From Nymphaea colorata (Eukaryota; Streptophyta; Magnoliopsida; Nymphaeales; Nymphaeaceae), in NCBI RefSeq assembly GCF_008831285.2, contig NC_045140.1:22772131-22836130 (forward strand): a stretch of 64,000 nt of DNA. Reading direction: 5' to 3'. Under the pieces are notes generated by a model. The model was not told where the DNA came from, did not search any database, and saw nothing but the letters and a program-made list of their open reading frames with translations. This document shows positions 45,501-56,775 of the stretch, piece by piece (the first letter of the stretch is position 1; each line of letters begins with the position of its first letter). Made by a program: the position numbers and the translations under genes.

Positions 45501-48500
45501 CGCACATCTTTAGAGGACAATTCAAATAGGCCTGGTATGTTTGGCCATCAAAGGTTATGCTTAAATGAATATTTGTCAAATTTGCAAGCACTTCCAAATC
45601 AGGAAGTTCTCTACTTAGATCTAGAACTGAAAGGTAATGAAGTTTCTCTGTTTAAAGGTCTTTCATCAGGAGCAACCCTCATGGTAATATCCTGGATGGA
45701 GTCGAATCAGCTGAGAGCTCCTTACTTCTTGGTGACCTCTGGGAAGCAGATTGGATATTAGAGGGCATTTAGCAATAAATCTATGCAGTGTTAGCTTTTA
45801 CCAAAGGGAAATTGGAAGATTCAGATCCTGATTGGCTGAAATGTACACACTCAGCTGCAGCTCTTTTAGGTTGACAGCCATCACCATTCTTTCTGTACTC
45901 GGTTTTATTTGGAATTTTTTAGTTTCATCTTTCTCACAAAAAATGTAGCTTCATCATTTTTCAATTTATAAGACAATTTTTACTTCAATAGCATGCACCA
46001 TTTTGCTGACTCAAAATTTCAGTTACGTTTGTCTGTTTCCAACTAACTTTTACAAAAGCTCTTCCCCTCGACATTATGTTACACAATTCATACCATCCTT
46101 CCTCCAAATAGCTAATGCAAACAGAGTCAAGAAAAGAGGGAAAAGAGGGGGGGGGGGGGGTGGTTGTGGAGTGAAGGTAGGAAAGCAAGTCAGTTCCATT
46201 CATCCTTACGAGACACCCATATTTTTTCTTTAGTGATGCAAATAGAGATGACCACCATCAGGGGGCAAAAAAGGATATAGGGTCAGACCTTGTCCAGAGT
46301 GAAAGTGTACTGTTCCCAAAGGTGAGTGCAAAGCCATGCTCCACCCATTTGCCATAACGCCCAAACTGGATTTCCTCGATCAGGAGAAGTTTTTGCCCAA
46401 ATGTCAGAAACCTGATGAGCAACCCATCCACCAGTTTCATAGTTGACCTATCCAGAAATAAATTGAACATTTAATTAGAGGAATCCTGCCAAGGAAAAAA
46501 AAAACATCTTTCTTACTTTTATTGCTATTCCAATTCATAATATTTCACTTAGACATCATTAGTTAAGACTTAAGAATATATTGCCATCTTGAATATCCAA
46601 TGAAGTTTCTTCACACGACAACTTTATCATAAATGAAAAGACTTGGATTCTTCATAAATCACCAAATAGGCCAATAGTGGCCACAAAAATTATATACTAA
46701 AATACTCCAAATAAAACAATACTACATGTGCTTTTAAGTTTTAAATAACAAGAAACATGATGAAAATCATGCGCTGGCAATAGAACACCAAAAAGACATT
46801 TGTCCCTTTAGTGTGTACCATGTACATGTCTATGGATTCTCTTACAATAACCCAACCACTGGGAGACTCTTTTACTGTTTTACATGTCTTGACTAGGCCA
46901 CATCTAGTGTTCAAGTAGCAAAACCAACATGACACCAGGCACAACATTGGACAACCACGACAGTTACAGAAAAATTCAAACCCTTATGAGAAATGGTCAA
47001 CACCACATTTCTAGTGAGCTTTACTGCATATTCATTTCTGCACGTTCTTTCTGATATTTTCCTTGGTTACATTGCATTTTGATATTCAGCTCAAATTTAT
47101 TACCTAATGGTTTAGTATCAATCACTTAAAGTTATCGTGTAAGAAATTTCACTTACAAAGGGAAAGCTCATGCCATATTACTTTGACATCATGACTGGTT
47201 AATTATAAAGTAAATCATGATCAATTAATGTAAATGACTAATGATTATATATGCTTCCGCTACTTAAGTAAAAGATTTTTTTTTTAACACTGTTATTAAG
47301 CATTAAGTTAACTGTCGTTTTGCAACAACCTAAGTTGGGAAAAATTATGATGTGATTTTCACTTATTTTATGAAAAAAAAAAGAATACATCCTTGTGAAA
47401 GTAGGTGGCTAACTGGTTGGGTTCATAAATCTAGATGTGTTTGGTGAACACGTGGTCTGATTGTTGCTGTATACAGAAGCAGACACACTAAACGTGCCCA
47501 AGGTGTCACATGAAGATAGATTGTCAAAGAATATCCTAACGACAGATGGCAACAGAATGACAAACTTCAACCAATGACCATTGTGAATTATTCCACTGGA
47601 CTAATTTATCAACCCACTCTTCATGGTTCAACATCAACAACAATATCTTTTGATGCAACCTTACCTTGGCTCCCAAAGCTATTTTAATACAAATGAAGTG
47701 GAACAACAACCTACATAGTATATGGTTAACAGAATTTCTAAGCACATGCTGAGAGACGTTTTTCTATATTTTTTTCCAATTTAAAGCTGATTTTTTTTTT
47801 AAATGATGATAGAGATGAAGTTCACTTACTTTAGATGTTTTACTCCCATTCACTGCAAGAGAAGAGATGTAGTCAAACAAAGGCTCCTGGCATTCACTCA
47901 GATCACAGGGAAGGGCAGGCCAGTAATTCATCTGAAGGTTGATATTCAAATGTTGTGCACAACTGAAAAAGCAAAGCAGATGATCTTTCTAATTTCCAAG
48001 GCTTAAGCAGAAAGGAATTCAAGAAAGGAATTCAAGATGATAATGACAATGAAGACAGAATATGCTGTCCCTGTTGGTTAGGAATTTCCTCAAGAAAAGT
48101 GACAAACAATGATCTTTTCTGGAGAATGTGGAAAAGAGAAATTGGTCATACAGTCATACTGCTATATGAGTTCCTCACTTTTAAATATTGCTAATCTTTA
48201 AACTTTTTGTTAACAACGAGCCCAGTCGCAAATCAGCGGCTATACAGGTTTTATCTAAAAACTTATCTCATGATGATAATTTTGCAATTGTGAACCATAT
48301 TAAGGTTAGAACTTTAAAAGCATGCATGACTTACCACAAACAACACAAGGAAGTGGTTGTCTTCCATCTGCATTATGTTTCACTTTGATTTGTATATCAT
48401 AACATCCAATGCACTAAGTGGACATTTACCAGTGAAAGCCCATTTTTGAACTTTAAGCTTATACAAATGAAAAAATAGTCACCAACTATCACCACCGTTT

Positions 48501-50878
48501 TGGAAATAGTAGCAACAAAAAGGGAAAAATACTGCAGTATTACATAGATTAGGATAACAGTTTTACAACATTTAAAGAAATAGCATTATATATTGAAGTT
48601 GAAACCACTTTCTCTTTGTGTTTCTTTCCAGCCTATAGGTTACTATGACCATTTTTTCATAATTTTATAAGAAAAAATTATACAAGAGCCTGTCATATCT
48701 TACCTTCTCTATCATCTTTATACTTGTGAATCTTTCCCCCATGAACCTCTTTCTAGAAAACAACCTCTGAGGAAAACCTTGCCGAGAAATTGGGAAAAAT
48801 TCACTTGTGGCTAAGCGTAAAAGCATTTAGTATAGCTTAATAAGGAAAAGCAGATGTTAACCAAGAGAGAACCAATTCATGATTTGTGCTGGAAAGCTTG
48901 CTGTTTTTCCTTTTCTTACATCCAACAGAAAGGAAACCAAAGTCACTTGATTAATTGAACATGGTTCATGAGAAGAACCAATAAATAATATTAAGAATGT
49001 AGGGAAATATTTTAACATTCAATGGAATAACAGTTTCAGTTTGCAAAGAATGAACGTTTCCTAACAGTTAAACACTTGACACTTGACACTTGACAGTAGC
49101 TAGGTCATCTATAGGTTTTAATGTGCTACAACGAAACCAACAAGCATGTACTTTAGAAAAGGACATATGCAGCATTTGTCTTGAAAGAGTGACCATCAAT
49201 ATATGCACACACTTAAAGAATTCAATGCCAAAGACTGGGCATTGAATTTCTAACAAGCAATTCAATAATGTTTGGTTACTTTTACAGGATGTACATCCCT
49301 TCAGTATTTAGAGAGTTTCGCAAACTGATACGGTTGCTACTAAACAAAAGAGTCAATACATACTCCCATGGTGGTTCAATGTCCTTGTTCCAAATTCCCT
49401 GCAAGTTTGCAATCTGGGTTCCAGGCCTTGAACATGAAATGAGCAAATAACGACCATAATGGAATAGAAGTGTCACCAAAGATGGATCCTCATCAATTTT
49501 AAAGGTCTTCACCCTGTCAGCTGTAGATACTAAACCACTGTCATTTCTTCCTGGCATTGAAGATTTTGGCAAGCCAGTGCTCGTTTTACTAGCAAAGGCA
49601 TTGCCATTCTTTTCAAGATGATGAAGACCACAAGCAGTCGAATGTGGTGTGTTGGCTTTGTATGCCTTGACATTTTTAGAGAGCTGAAGTGTAACACGAC
49701 CAAAAAGTTTTTGGTAATCTTCCAGGTGGCGAGCATAAATCTCAGAATAGGGAATCTTTTTAGCAGAGTTAATTGTAGTCAGACATGTTGCAGCTGGATC
49801 CTTTGTCGAGTCAGCAGGGTTAACAAATGGTCCATCAAATGACGATGAAGCTGATAAAAGCAAGACAGCCCAGTCTGAATCTTGCACTTTCAACTTTTTA
49901 CCATCAATGGTTTCTATCACTCCCTTCTCACCACCAATCTGCAGATCAAGAATGGCAGAGAACTGGATCCCCTTCGGATTGTCATTTGCGTAAACCCTTG
50001 GTGGTATTCTCTTGCCAGGACAACTACCTTCTATTATAATCTGCCCACCACCTTTAGCATGTGAACTGTGATGCATTTTACTGTCAAAATATAAAGTGAA
50101 GGAGAGGGAGCCTGGCTTCTTCGTTGATAACTTTGTAACAAGCACTTGATCTGGATTTGATGAGAAATATTCTCTTGTAAATTCGATGCCTTCAATTACA
50201 TACTTAGTTCGGACAGTTGCTGTCTCCAAGTCAAGCTCTCTTAAGTATGTGTCTGTGGCATAAGTAACGTGTGAGTCGCCAAATTCCAGCTTGATATCGC
50301 CGAGAAGCTGATAGACCTTCATGAGTGAAATTTCAACTCAGCATAAAGCTAGACCTACATATGTAGAATCTCCTTGAATCGAAATAATAAAGCATTTCCA
50401 AAGTCAGGAATAAGGGACTGAAAGTAAAACTAAGTTGCACCATCTATGGCTAAACACATGGAGCCACCAAACTAAGCTTTCATGCAATTCTCACAAACGT
50501 CAATCACGACATCGGAATCCAAAACGCCAGGACTAGAGCAAAAACTTCTCCATAAGAAGACACCCGCAGAAATCAAATAGCAGAACCAAGATGAAAAATC
50601 AAGAACAAGAACTAGAGAGATTATCGGAAACTGACATCGGAGGGGTGATCATCCATCTCGATCGCTGCCTGAGTCGCATCGTAAAACTTGCTCTGATCAA
50701 CAAGCTCTCTAACGCGAGCCAGAACAGCCGGCACCTTCGGGTCCGTGTAGTCCCCCGGCACCCCCGTCCACAGCGTGTCCTCTGACATTCATCGTCCAAA
50801 ACAATCACATCCCATCAAACTCATACAAAAAGGATACACACAAGCACGCAGACACATTCTACCCAGAGAGTGAGAGGG

Positions 50879-50939
<61 letters not shown>

Positions 50940-51227
50940 AACGCACAAACAGATTCAGACACACACATTGTATCAGAGAGTGAGATGGTAGGCCGAACCG
51001 TTGAGCTGCACAGTTTCGGTGGGGACGCCACCCCAGACCATGGCGCCGAGGCGGCCATTGCCGATCGCCAAGGCGTCTGTCCAATGCTTGGCGGGCTCGA
51101 GGCAAACGATCTTCAAGGTCCCGTCCGACTCCGCCGCCGCCGACAGCTGCTGCGACCGCGGGACCAGCACCCAACCATCATCAACCTCCTCTGCCGCCCC
51201 CGCCGCTACTACACTCTCTTTATCCAT
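42586..51227 (-). CDS. FUC95A: Alpha-L-fucosidase 2, GH95 family, intact copy
   Basis: Predicted to remove terminal alpha-1,2-linked fucose from cell-wall glycans such as xyloglucan, as its Arabidopsis relative FUC95A/AXY8 does. Exons (5' to 3'): 51227-50999, 50781-50636, 50316-49364, 47962-47830, 46447-46289, 44466-44242, 44084-43983, 43769-43634, 43219-43024, 42892-42586. They join in phase to 2586 nt (861 aa), near the family length. The N-terminal GH95 domain begins at PAKHWTDALAIGNGRLGAMV. By motif comparison with bifidobacterial AfcA, the active-site candidates are N449 and N451 (HLNINLQMNYW), E579 (NPSTSPEH) and D756 (PPFQIDANFG). All are present. The C-terminus has LLPALPRDKWGNGCIEGLKA. 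No clear signal peptide is visible. The start is the first ATG in frame (MDKESVV). The second copy lies head-to-head 5.5 kb away. Confidence 0.93.
44526..44660. repeat. Tandem-like duplication in fucosidase intron 5
   Basis: GACAAGTTCTAACTTGTATATGA occurs near 44538 and again near 44624, with a partial copy between them (TAAGTTCTAACTCATATATGA near 44578). Each is followed by ATCTTGA or ATCGTGA and CTCG. It is intronic, and no function is apparent. Confidence 0.65.
50881..50936. repeat. (TC)n microsatellite in fucosidase intron 1
   Basis: A 56-bp TC run (GA on the gene strand) lies inside the 217-bp first intron, starting about 60 bp after the donor. It makes up about a quarter of the intron. 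Confidence 0.95.
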
Positions 51228-54200
51228 CGCCACCAAATCTAAACTGCGACAGCAAGAAGAAGCTAAATCGTCGGGGAGGAGGAGGGAAGGAGGGAGAGTG
51301 CGCGGGGCCGGAGCTAGTCACGGGCGGCAAGCGCATTTTAAGCAGAGGGGATGGAGGGTACCAGCTGGTGGATAATCAAAGGCCCCCCCCTTCTTCGGGG
51401 TTTGGGTCGGAGACAACGATTGTCCTTGTTCCCCCTTGCTCGCTGGCGCTCTAAGGTAGTTTTTGGTACTGTAAACAATTAAAACGAAGACGACGAGCCA
51501 GACAGAGAGAGTGTGTGTACTGCCGGTTAGTTTCTTGGTTGATGGCGATTTCTGACGAGAGCCGGGCGGGTCGACGGACGGTGGACCCGCGGCTGGACTC
51601 GGCGGCGGGTCCCCCCGTTGATCTTGAATTCTTGATTGCGCTTTTTGGCATTGGTGAAAAAGTTTGTACCTTGAGTGAAATGCGTGCAACAGCTTTTTCT
51701 CTTGCAAAATATTTTCATGTCGGACCCAGACTTTCACTATAATTCTAACAGCAGACTTACTTCATCGCTACATCTAACTTTTTACGAGTTTGCAAACGTT
51801 TACCCAATTAAACCTGATAGCAACTAAGTAAGTGTCATCCAATTAAACAACTCTGCGCTTTCACTTTTGTTCGACAACTCATGGAAAACACAATTTTATA
51901 TAAACAACTTTGGGGATGGGATAAGTTATTAGCATTCCTCTTGAAAAAAAAAAAATGTGACTTATGAAAGAATTTCGAAAAAAAAAAAGAAAATTCTTCC
52001 ATGAACAAGAAAGGATAAGGAGTGTAGCGTTACAAATGCATCATGCAGACTTCATGTGCAGTAAAAATTTGTCAGACAAAATGTCACCGACGAGTGGGCT
52101 CTCGAGGATATTTTCAACCAACAATTGACACGCTTCCGTTTTACTTCAGTAGCTGCATCGTTGTCCCAAACACGAGAATATTTTGGCTCCATCAATTAAT
52201 AAAGTAATAAAGTATATGTTTCTTGTTTCGGCGTTTCTGCCATTTCTTATATTAAAAAAGGGACGAGTTTAAACACAGCCAGTCCCAGATTCGCACTTGC
52301 TATCTGTTTAACAATAATAAAAAGTAATACGTCTTTAAAAAGTGCTTGATGATCGCAGTAAATCTACCAGAGCTCGAGAATTTTACCATGTAAATCTTTG
52401 GGATCATCTGTACTCAACAGAGGGATAGCTTGACTTCTTCTCCCCTCCTCTAACCTTTACAGGCGTAACGACAAGATGAAGCTTTAAATAAACATTACCC
52501 AATAAGATTTCGCCTCCCTTTCAACGGGTTTTACTCCTCAACAGGATCGGTGAAGAAATTTTCACCCTACGAGGTGTTTGATTGTGGAAATAGAAATTCC
52601 AAGTGTATCATTTCCTAGAAGGCTTATCATGCAGATGAATATTCTTGAAATGAAGATCTGGAAGGCAGGATTGAAAAATGTTTCGCCGAAATGAAAATTG
52701 TCACCCTCTTGAGCATGTGACAATTTTGGCCTTATTTCACAATATTCAATACAAAACTAAACTTTTAACATGTCACGTGAACTTCAAGACTCGAACAGCT
52801 TAAGATATGTAAGTAGGATGTATACAGTCCTTAAGTGGTATTTGGTAGCAAGTACGGTTTGTGAATCTTATATGAATCTGACCTAAAAGGTAAAGGTAGA
52901 TTAGTAGCACCTTTGTTTTAATCTTTAATGAATCTATTCCAAATTTTTGAAACACATTCATGAAACATCCACGTAGTATTCGTGCTGCCAACAACATCTA
53001 ATTGTACTTATATATGTTAATAAAACGATAAATAGAGTTTTTAACTTTTCAAATATAAAAGTTAATTTTAAAATTGTCGATATAGACTGAAACGCATTGC
53101 TAAAAGTAAAGTTCAAGTTTTGGAACCATGAGTTTGGACCACCCCATCTTCGAAAATAGGATATTGTTCCTTCACTTTTCTCACAATGTGGGCACCACGG
53201 TGAGCGCTCGACAATAAAGCATGCTTCCCTTATAATGTGTTGTCGGTGGTCCAAAACCACGAGTTTGGACAAGCAAAAAAGATTGCAAGGTTTGGAGTTT
53301 GGGGCATAGTTGGCTGATTCACCGAGTTGGCTCGGCAATCGCTATAGTTGGCTGACTCACTGAGTTGGCTCGGGAATCGCCTGTCTCAGTTTAGATCGCT
53401 AGAAAATCTAGTCACGAATCAAGGTTAACCTGGCTTGCCTTGGCCTGACTCAGCCCAATTTGCCCTCGACTTAACATATGATTGAAGCAACAAATCAACT
53501 CACTGAGTCGACGAATTAACTCGCTGACCTAGTGACCCGGTCATCAGCCAATCGGAGATGATCATGCGGTTACATGCTGTTGGTGGGCTCCCACTTAGAA
53601 GGCCACCGACGGTTTTCACGGCGAAGATCATTGTAATAGCAATCTGATTGCTGCCAATGGACGGTGGAGATATTAGATCATTTCTTGTCTACCATTTGGA
53701 TACAGTTTGGTCAGCTGCCGAGTTAGGATTTTTTTTGGCTAATGTTTTCAATTTTTAACTTGAAGGGGCACTCACTCACATTAAGTAGAAGTTGATAAAG
53801 TACCATTATGTAAATAAGACAATTTATGTGGACTGGTGTAAGCAATAGCTCACAATGTCAGTGAGAGTGACGCAACCGCATCGTCACTGAATGTCATCAG
53901 AGACATTTCTTGGCGTCACTAGAAGTCCTATACGTTGATGTAGCGATTGTAGAACGTTTTGGTTTATGGTCGTCTGATCAGGTGAAATCCAAAACGATGA
54001 CTCGCTGGTCTCTATGATGGATTAGATGCTTTGGATCTGGATCGGCGTGCCGGATTAATTCATCCAAATCGGGCTTCACTCCTGGGTCCAGGCCTTAATT
54101 AACGTGAAGTCCAAAGCAGATTACAGAAGAAAAAGAGAAGCTGAATCAAGATTCACTTGTACGTAACTGATCCCTAGTCCCTACACCTGCAAATTCAAGC

Positions 54201-55320
54201 TCGGATCTGTTCGGTTCGGATTTGGTACTACACCCGGTCATTACCCATTTGCAATTGCTAATTTCTCCACCTCAAAATTAATTGATGTAATTAATGCTCC
54301 TCTCCATTGCTCTAGGCTCCATTCCTCATCTCCTTGATTTCCATATTCCTTGTTCAGTCTGGAATCCCACTCAGATTAACTAAAGTCTCATCTCTTTATT
54401 GGAGAGGGAAACGAAAGTTAATATTAATAAGATTAATATTTTTTTGCTGACATTTAACCATGTAGAAAAAAGTAATTATCATCTGGATAATATGCTTAAT
54501 CAAGACGATCAACAATAACATATAAATTCGGAACGTTCGATTACATGACAAGTTGTACCAAGATAAAGTTAAAGACTTAGAACTCTTGAAATCGAAAGAT
54601 CTTCCATGACTATAATGCATGGTCTCCTGCTCTCATATTTGAAGTGAGTTTCTGCTTCACGTAAATCGAGTGTTTAAAAAGAAATCTGGCTTTATTCGAC
54701 TCAAGCTTTATTGAGCAAGACTGTCTCTGAGGAGATATCAGTGATCACTGCAAGTATATGCTCTCTACGGACGACATTGATATCCAGATCGAATACCATT
54801 TCAAGAAAAGAATAATAGAATATGGCCTGAAAATCAAGAATCACAATGATGGCACGGCAACAAAATGACAAGGCATGGAGCAAAAGGAGCGTGAAAATGA
54901 CTGAAGGATATAACTCTTGAATTGTTGTTTCATGTCACTGCAATTCCCAAGGCAAGCGAAAGGGAGGAACGAAAGAAAAAAGACAACACTTATATCTGCG
55001 CTGCATGAATTGTACATAATATCCAGTATTTGCAGAATAAGCTCTTCCTCTCAGAGCAGGTTGTTCCTTTTTACAGACGAATGAGAGGGAAAGAGAACAA
55101 CTAAGTTAAGTAGACTGTTTTTCTTCACCATTAAAGCTCCTCCTGGAAAAGAAATAGCAGAGACCACTGAACATGTTACCTCTTTCAAGCGGCCCAACTA
55201 CAGAATAGTTTTGCTCTTGCCTTTTTGCTTGAGCTATTCATCAAGGTAGTATTTCTGAAGAGCTTGCTGCCTTGCTCTACATTGATGGGAAGGGAGACAG
55301 GAGCAAATAGTGCCTCTGAT
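51228..55320. other. Intergenic DNA between the intact fucosidase gene and the CLE gene
   Basis: The first 500 bp is GC-rich and should contain the promoter and 5' UTR of the minus-strand fucosidase gene. Open frames there have no family match. A 40-bp tandem duplication lies at 53304-53381 (ATAGTTGGCTGA.TCAC.GA), within a longer stretch of GAGTTGGCTCGG/CTGAGTCGACGA-type phrases that looks repeat-derived. No other gene is seen. Confidence 0.5.
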
Positions 55321-55542
55321 CTAGCGATTGTGCAGAGGGTCGAACCCATATGGCACCCTCCTTTTGCCGGCAAAGTAAGCAACAAAAGGTGGATGGTGTG
55401 GAAGCATTTTGTTCTGCTGCCGCTGCTGCTGGTGCAAGAAGATGGCCTCATGCTTGGCAACGCTCTCCATTGTGGACAGAAGCAGAGAACACGCCAAAAA
55501 GAAAGCCAGAAGCTTTAGAAAGACAAGCCAAGGTGCCACCAT
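55321..55542 (-). CDS. CLE (CLAVATA3/ESR-related) signalling peptide precursor
   Basis: Small intronless secreted peptide gene of 73 aa. Residues 4-23 form a hydrophobic signal peptide (PWLVFLKLLAFFLACSLLLS). A variable hydrophilic region follows (about 25-59), then a C-terminal CLE motif KRRVPYGFDPLHNR (60-73), with the stop directly after Arg73. That layout is diagnostic: the processed 12-mer would be RRVPYGFDPLHN. It would be secreted and sensed by CLV1/BAM-type leucine-rich receptor kinases. Positions R1, V3, P4, G6, D8, P9, H11 and N12 match the consensus. Position 5 is Tyr, and position 7 is Phe instead of the usual Pro that is hydroxylated and arabinosylated in several CLE peptides. 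A TA run about 145 bp upstream may supply the TATA element. An out-of-frame ATG lies 13 nt before the start. Transcription is untested. Confidence 0.82.
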   Translation of the reverse strand: MVAPWLVFLKLLAFFLACSLLLSTMESVAKHEAIFLHQQQRQQNKMLPHHPPFVAYFAGKRRVPYGFDPLHNR

Positions 55543-55683
55543 CTTCCCGGCTCATCCGTGATTTCCAGCTAACCTGCAACCAAAGGAAACGGGACAAATA
55601 GAATAACAGAAGAATGAGAGATAGAAGAGAGTAGAATTGCTCATGTCTCCATGGAGAAAGTGTGCTTAAAATGGACTGCATGG

Positions 55684-55685
<2 letters not shown>

Positions 55686-55728
<43 letters not shown>
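55686..55728. repeat. (TA)n microsatellite upstream of the CLE gene
   Basis: An uninterrupted AT/TA run of about 43 bp, 144 bp upstream of the CLE start codon. It could double as a TATA region, but repeat length may vary between individuals. Confidence 0.9.
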
Positions 55729-55730
<2 letters not shown>

Positions 55731-56670
55731 CCACTTTTAACTTATAATTTCAAGAAAAAAACCATACTTTGTTGTTTCTTTTGATAAGGTTCATAATCTT
55801 CAGCGAAACTATCAAATAAAACATTACAGCATACTTTCTTCTATTAGCCTGATGAGAAACAAGTAGAACGTCAGCTGCAACTTCTTCAATGTTACTTTTG
55901 TCGCCGAAAATTACATTTTAGTCTTTAGTTAACATTTTTTATTTCTGAAGTGTGACCTTTGTGAAAGAAACTGCAAAAAGTTATAATTCCCATTTGGAAA
56001 TTATACGCAAATTGAGAGGCCAGAAAAATGAAAAATATATATTTTCCCCCAATTAACTTACATTATACATTTACGGGGCTCATCATTTTCATTGGCTCAT
56101 CTGTTACCTATTCTACTTAAAACTCGTTTCGACAATTGACATAAGCAGGTCAAGATCCAAGTCCATTCATGGAAGAGGACATGCATGAATTGGAAATGTT
56201 TTTTTAATCACTAGGACCCAATGAAAAATGTTTTTTTTTTATTGAGGTATTGCCGAAACCATTAAAAAAAATTGGCCAACCAAATGTGGCGTCCGGAACG
56301 GATATCCAATCATGCTGACTTGCTAAAGAGAGATGAGAAATGGATTCATGCAGCCCCAAGATGTGACTGGTTTTTTCACTCTATATGTGGTCTTGCTGGT
56401 AGCTTAGCATAGAGAAAATGGTGTTTGTAAGATGATTTTGGCTCTCAGTCGTCTAGTCATTTAAGCAGAGTCATTCCAAATGGTCATCAAAGTTATTTAT
56501 GAATTGTTGAGAAAAAAACAAGAAAAAAATAAAGAAACTAAAGGAAAAGATTATAAATTAATATTGAACGATGAATCCACCATCTTTTTTATTTTTGTTT
56601 TTCACTTAACCGTTTTACATCCATCCACTCGACACCCCTTCACGGCTTGGTAACAAGGTTACCATTCAAT

Positions 56671-56703
<33 letters not shown>

Positions 56704-56775
56704 GATTTATTTAATTAGACTAGTTCTTTGTTTGCCCGCCAGGATTAGCGTCTATCCTCGGCCGAAACTCGTGGA
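55729..56775. other. Intergenic DNA between the CLE gene and the second fucosidase gene
   Basis: AT-rich and non-coding. It probably contains the distal CLE promoter on the left and the promoter of the plus-strand fucosidase gene on the right. An (AT)n run lies at about 56679-56702, some 75 bp before the ATG at 56776. Confidence 0.5.

Noticed and set aside
44903-46233. Several 60-90 codon frames inside fucosidase intron 5
   Set aside because: They lie in an intron bounded by well-supported splice sites and match no family. One region has a poly-G run.
51318-51742. Open frames of 60-140 codons on both strands upstream of the intact fucosidase gene
   Set aside because: GC-rich promoter or leader DNA; frames overlap each other on both strands and show no domain.
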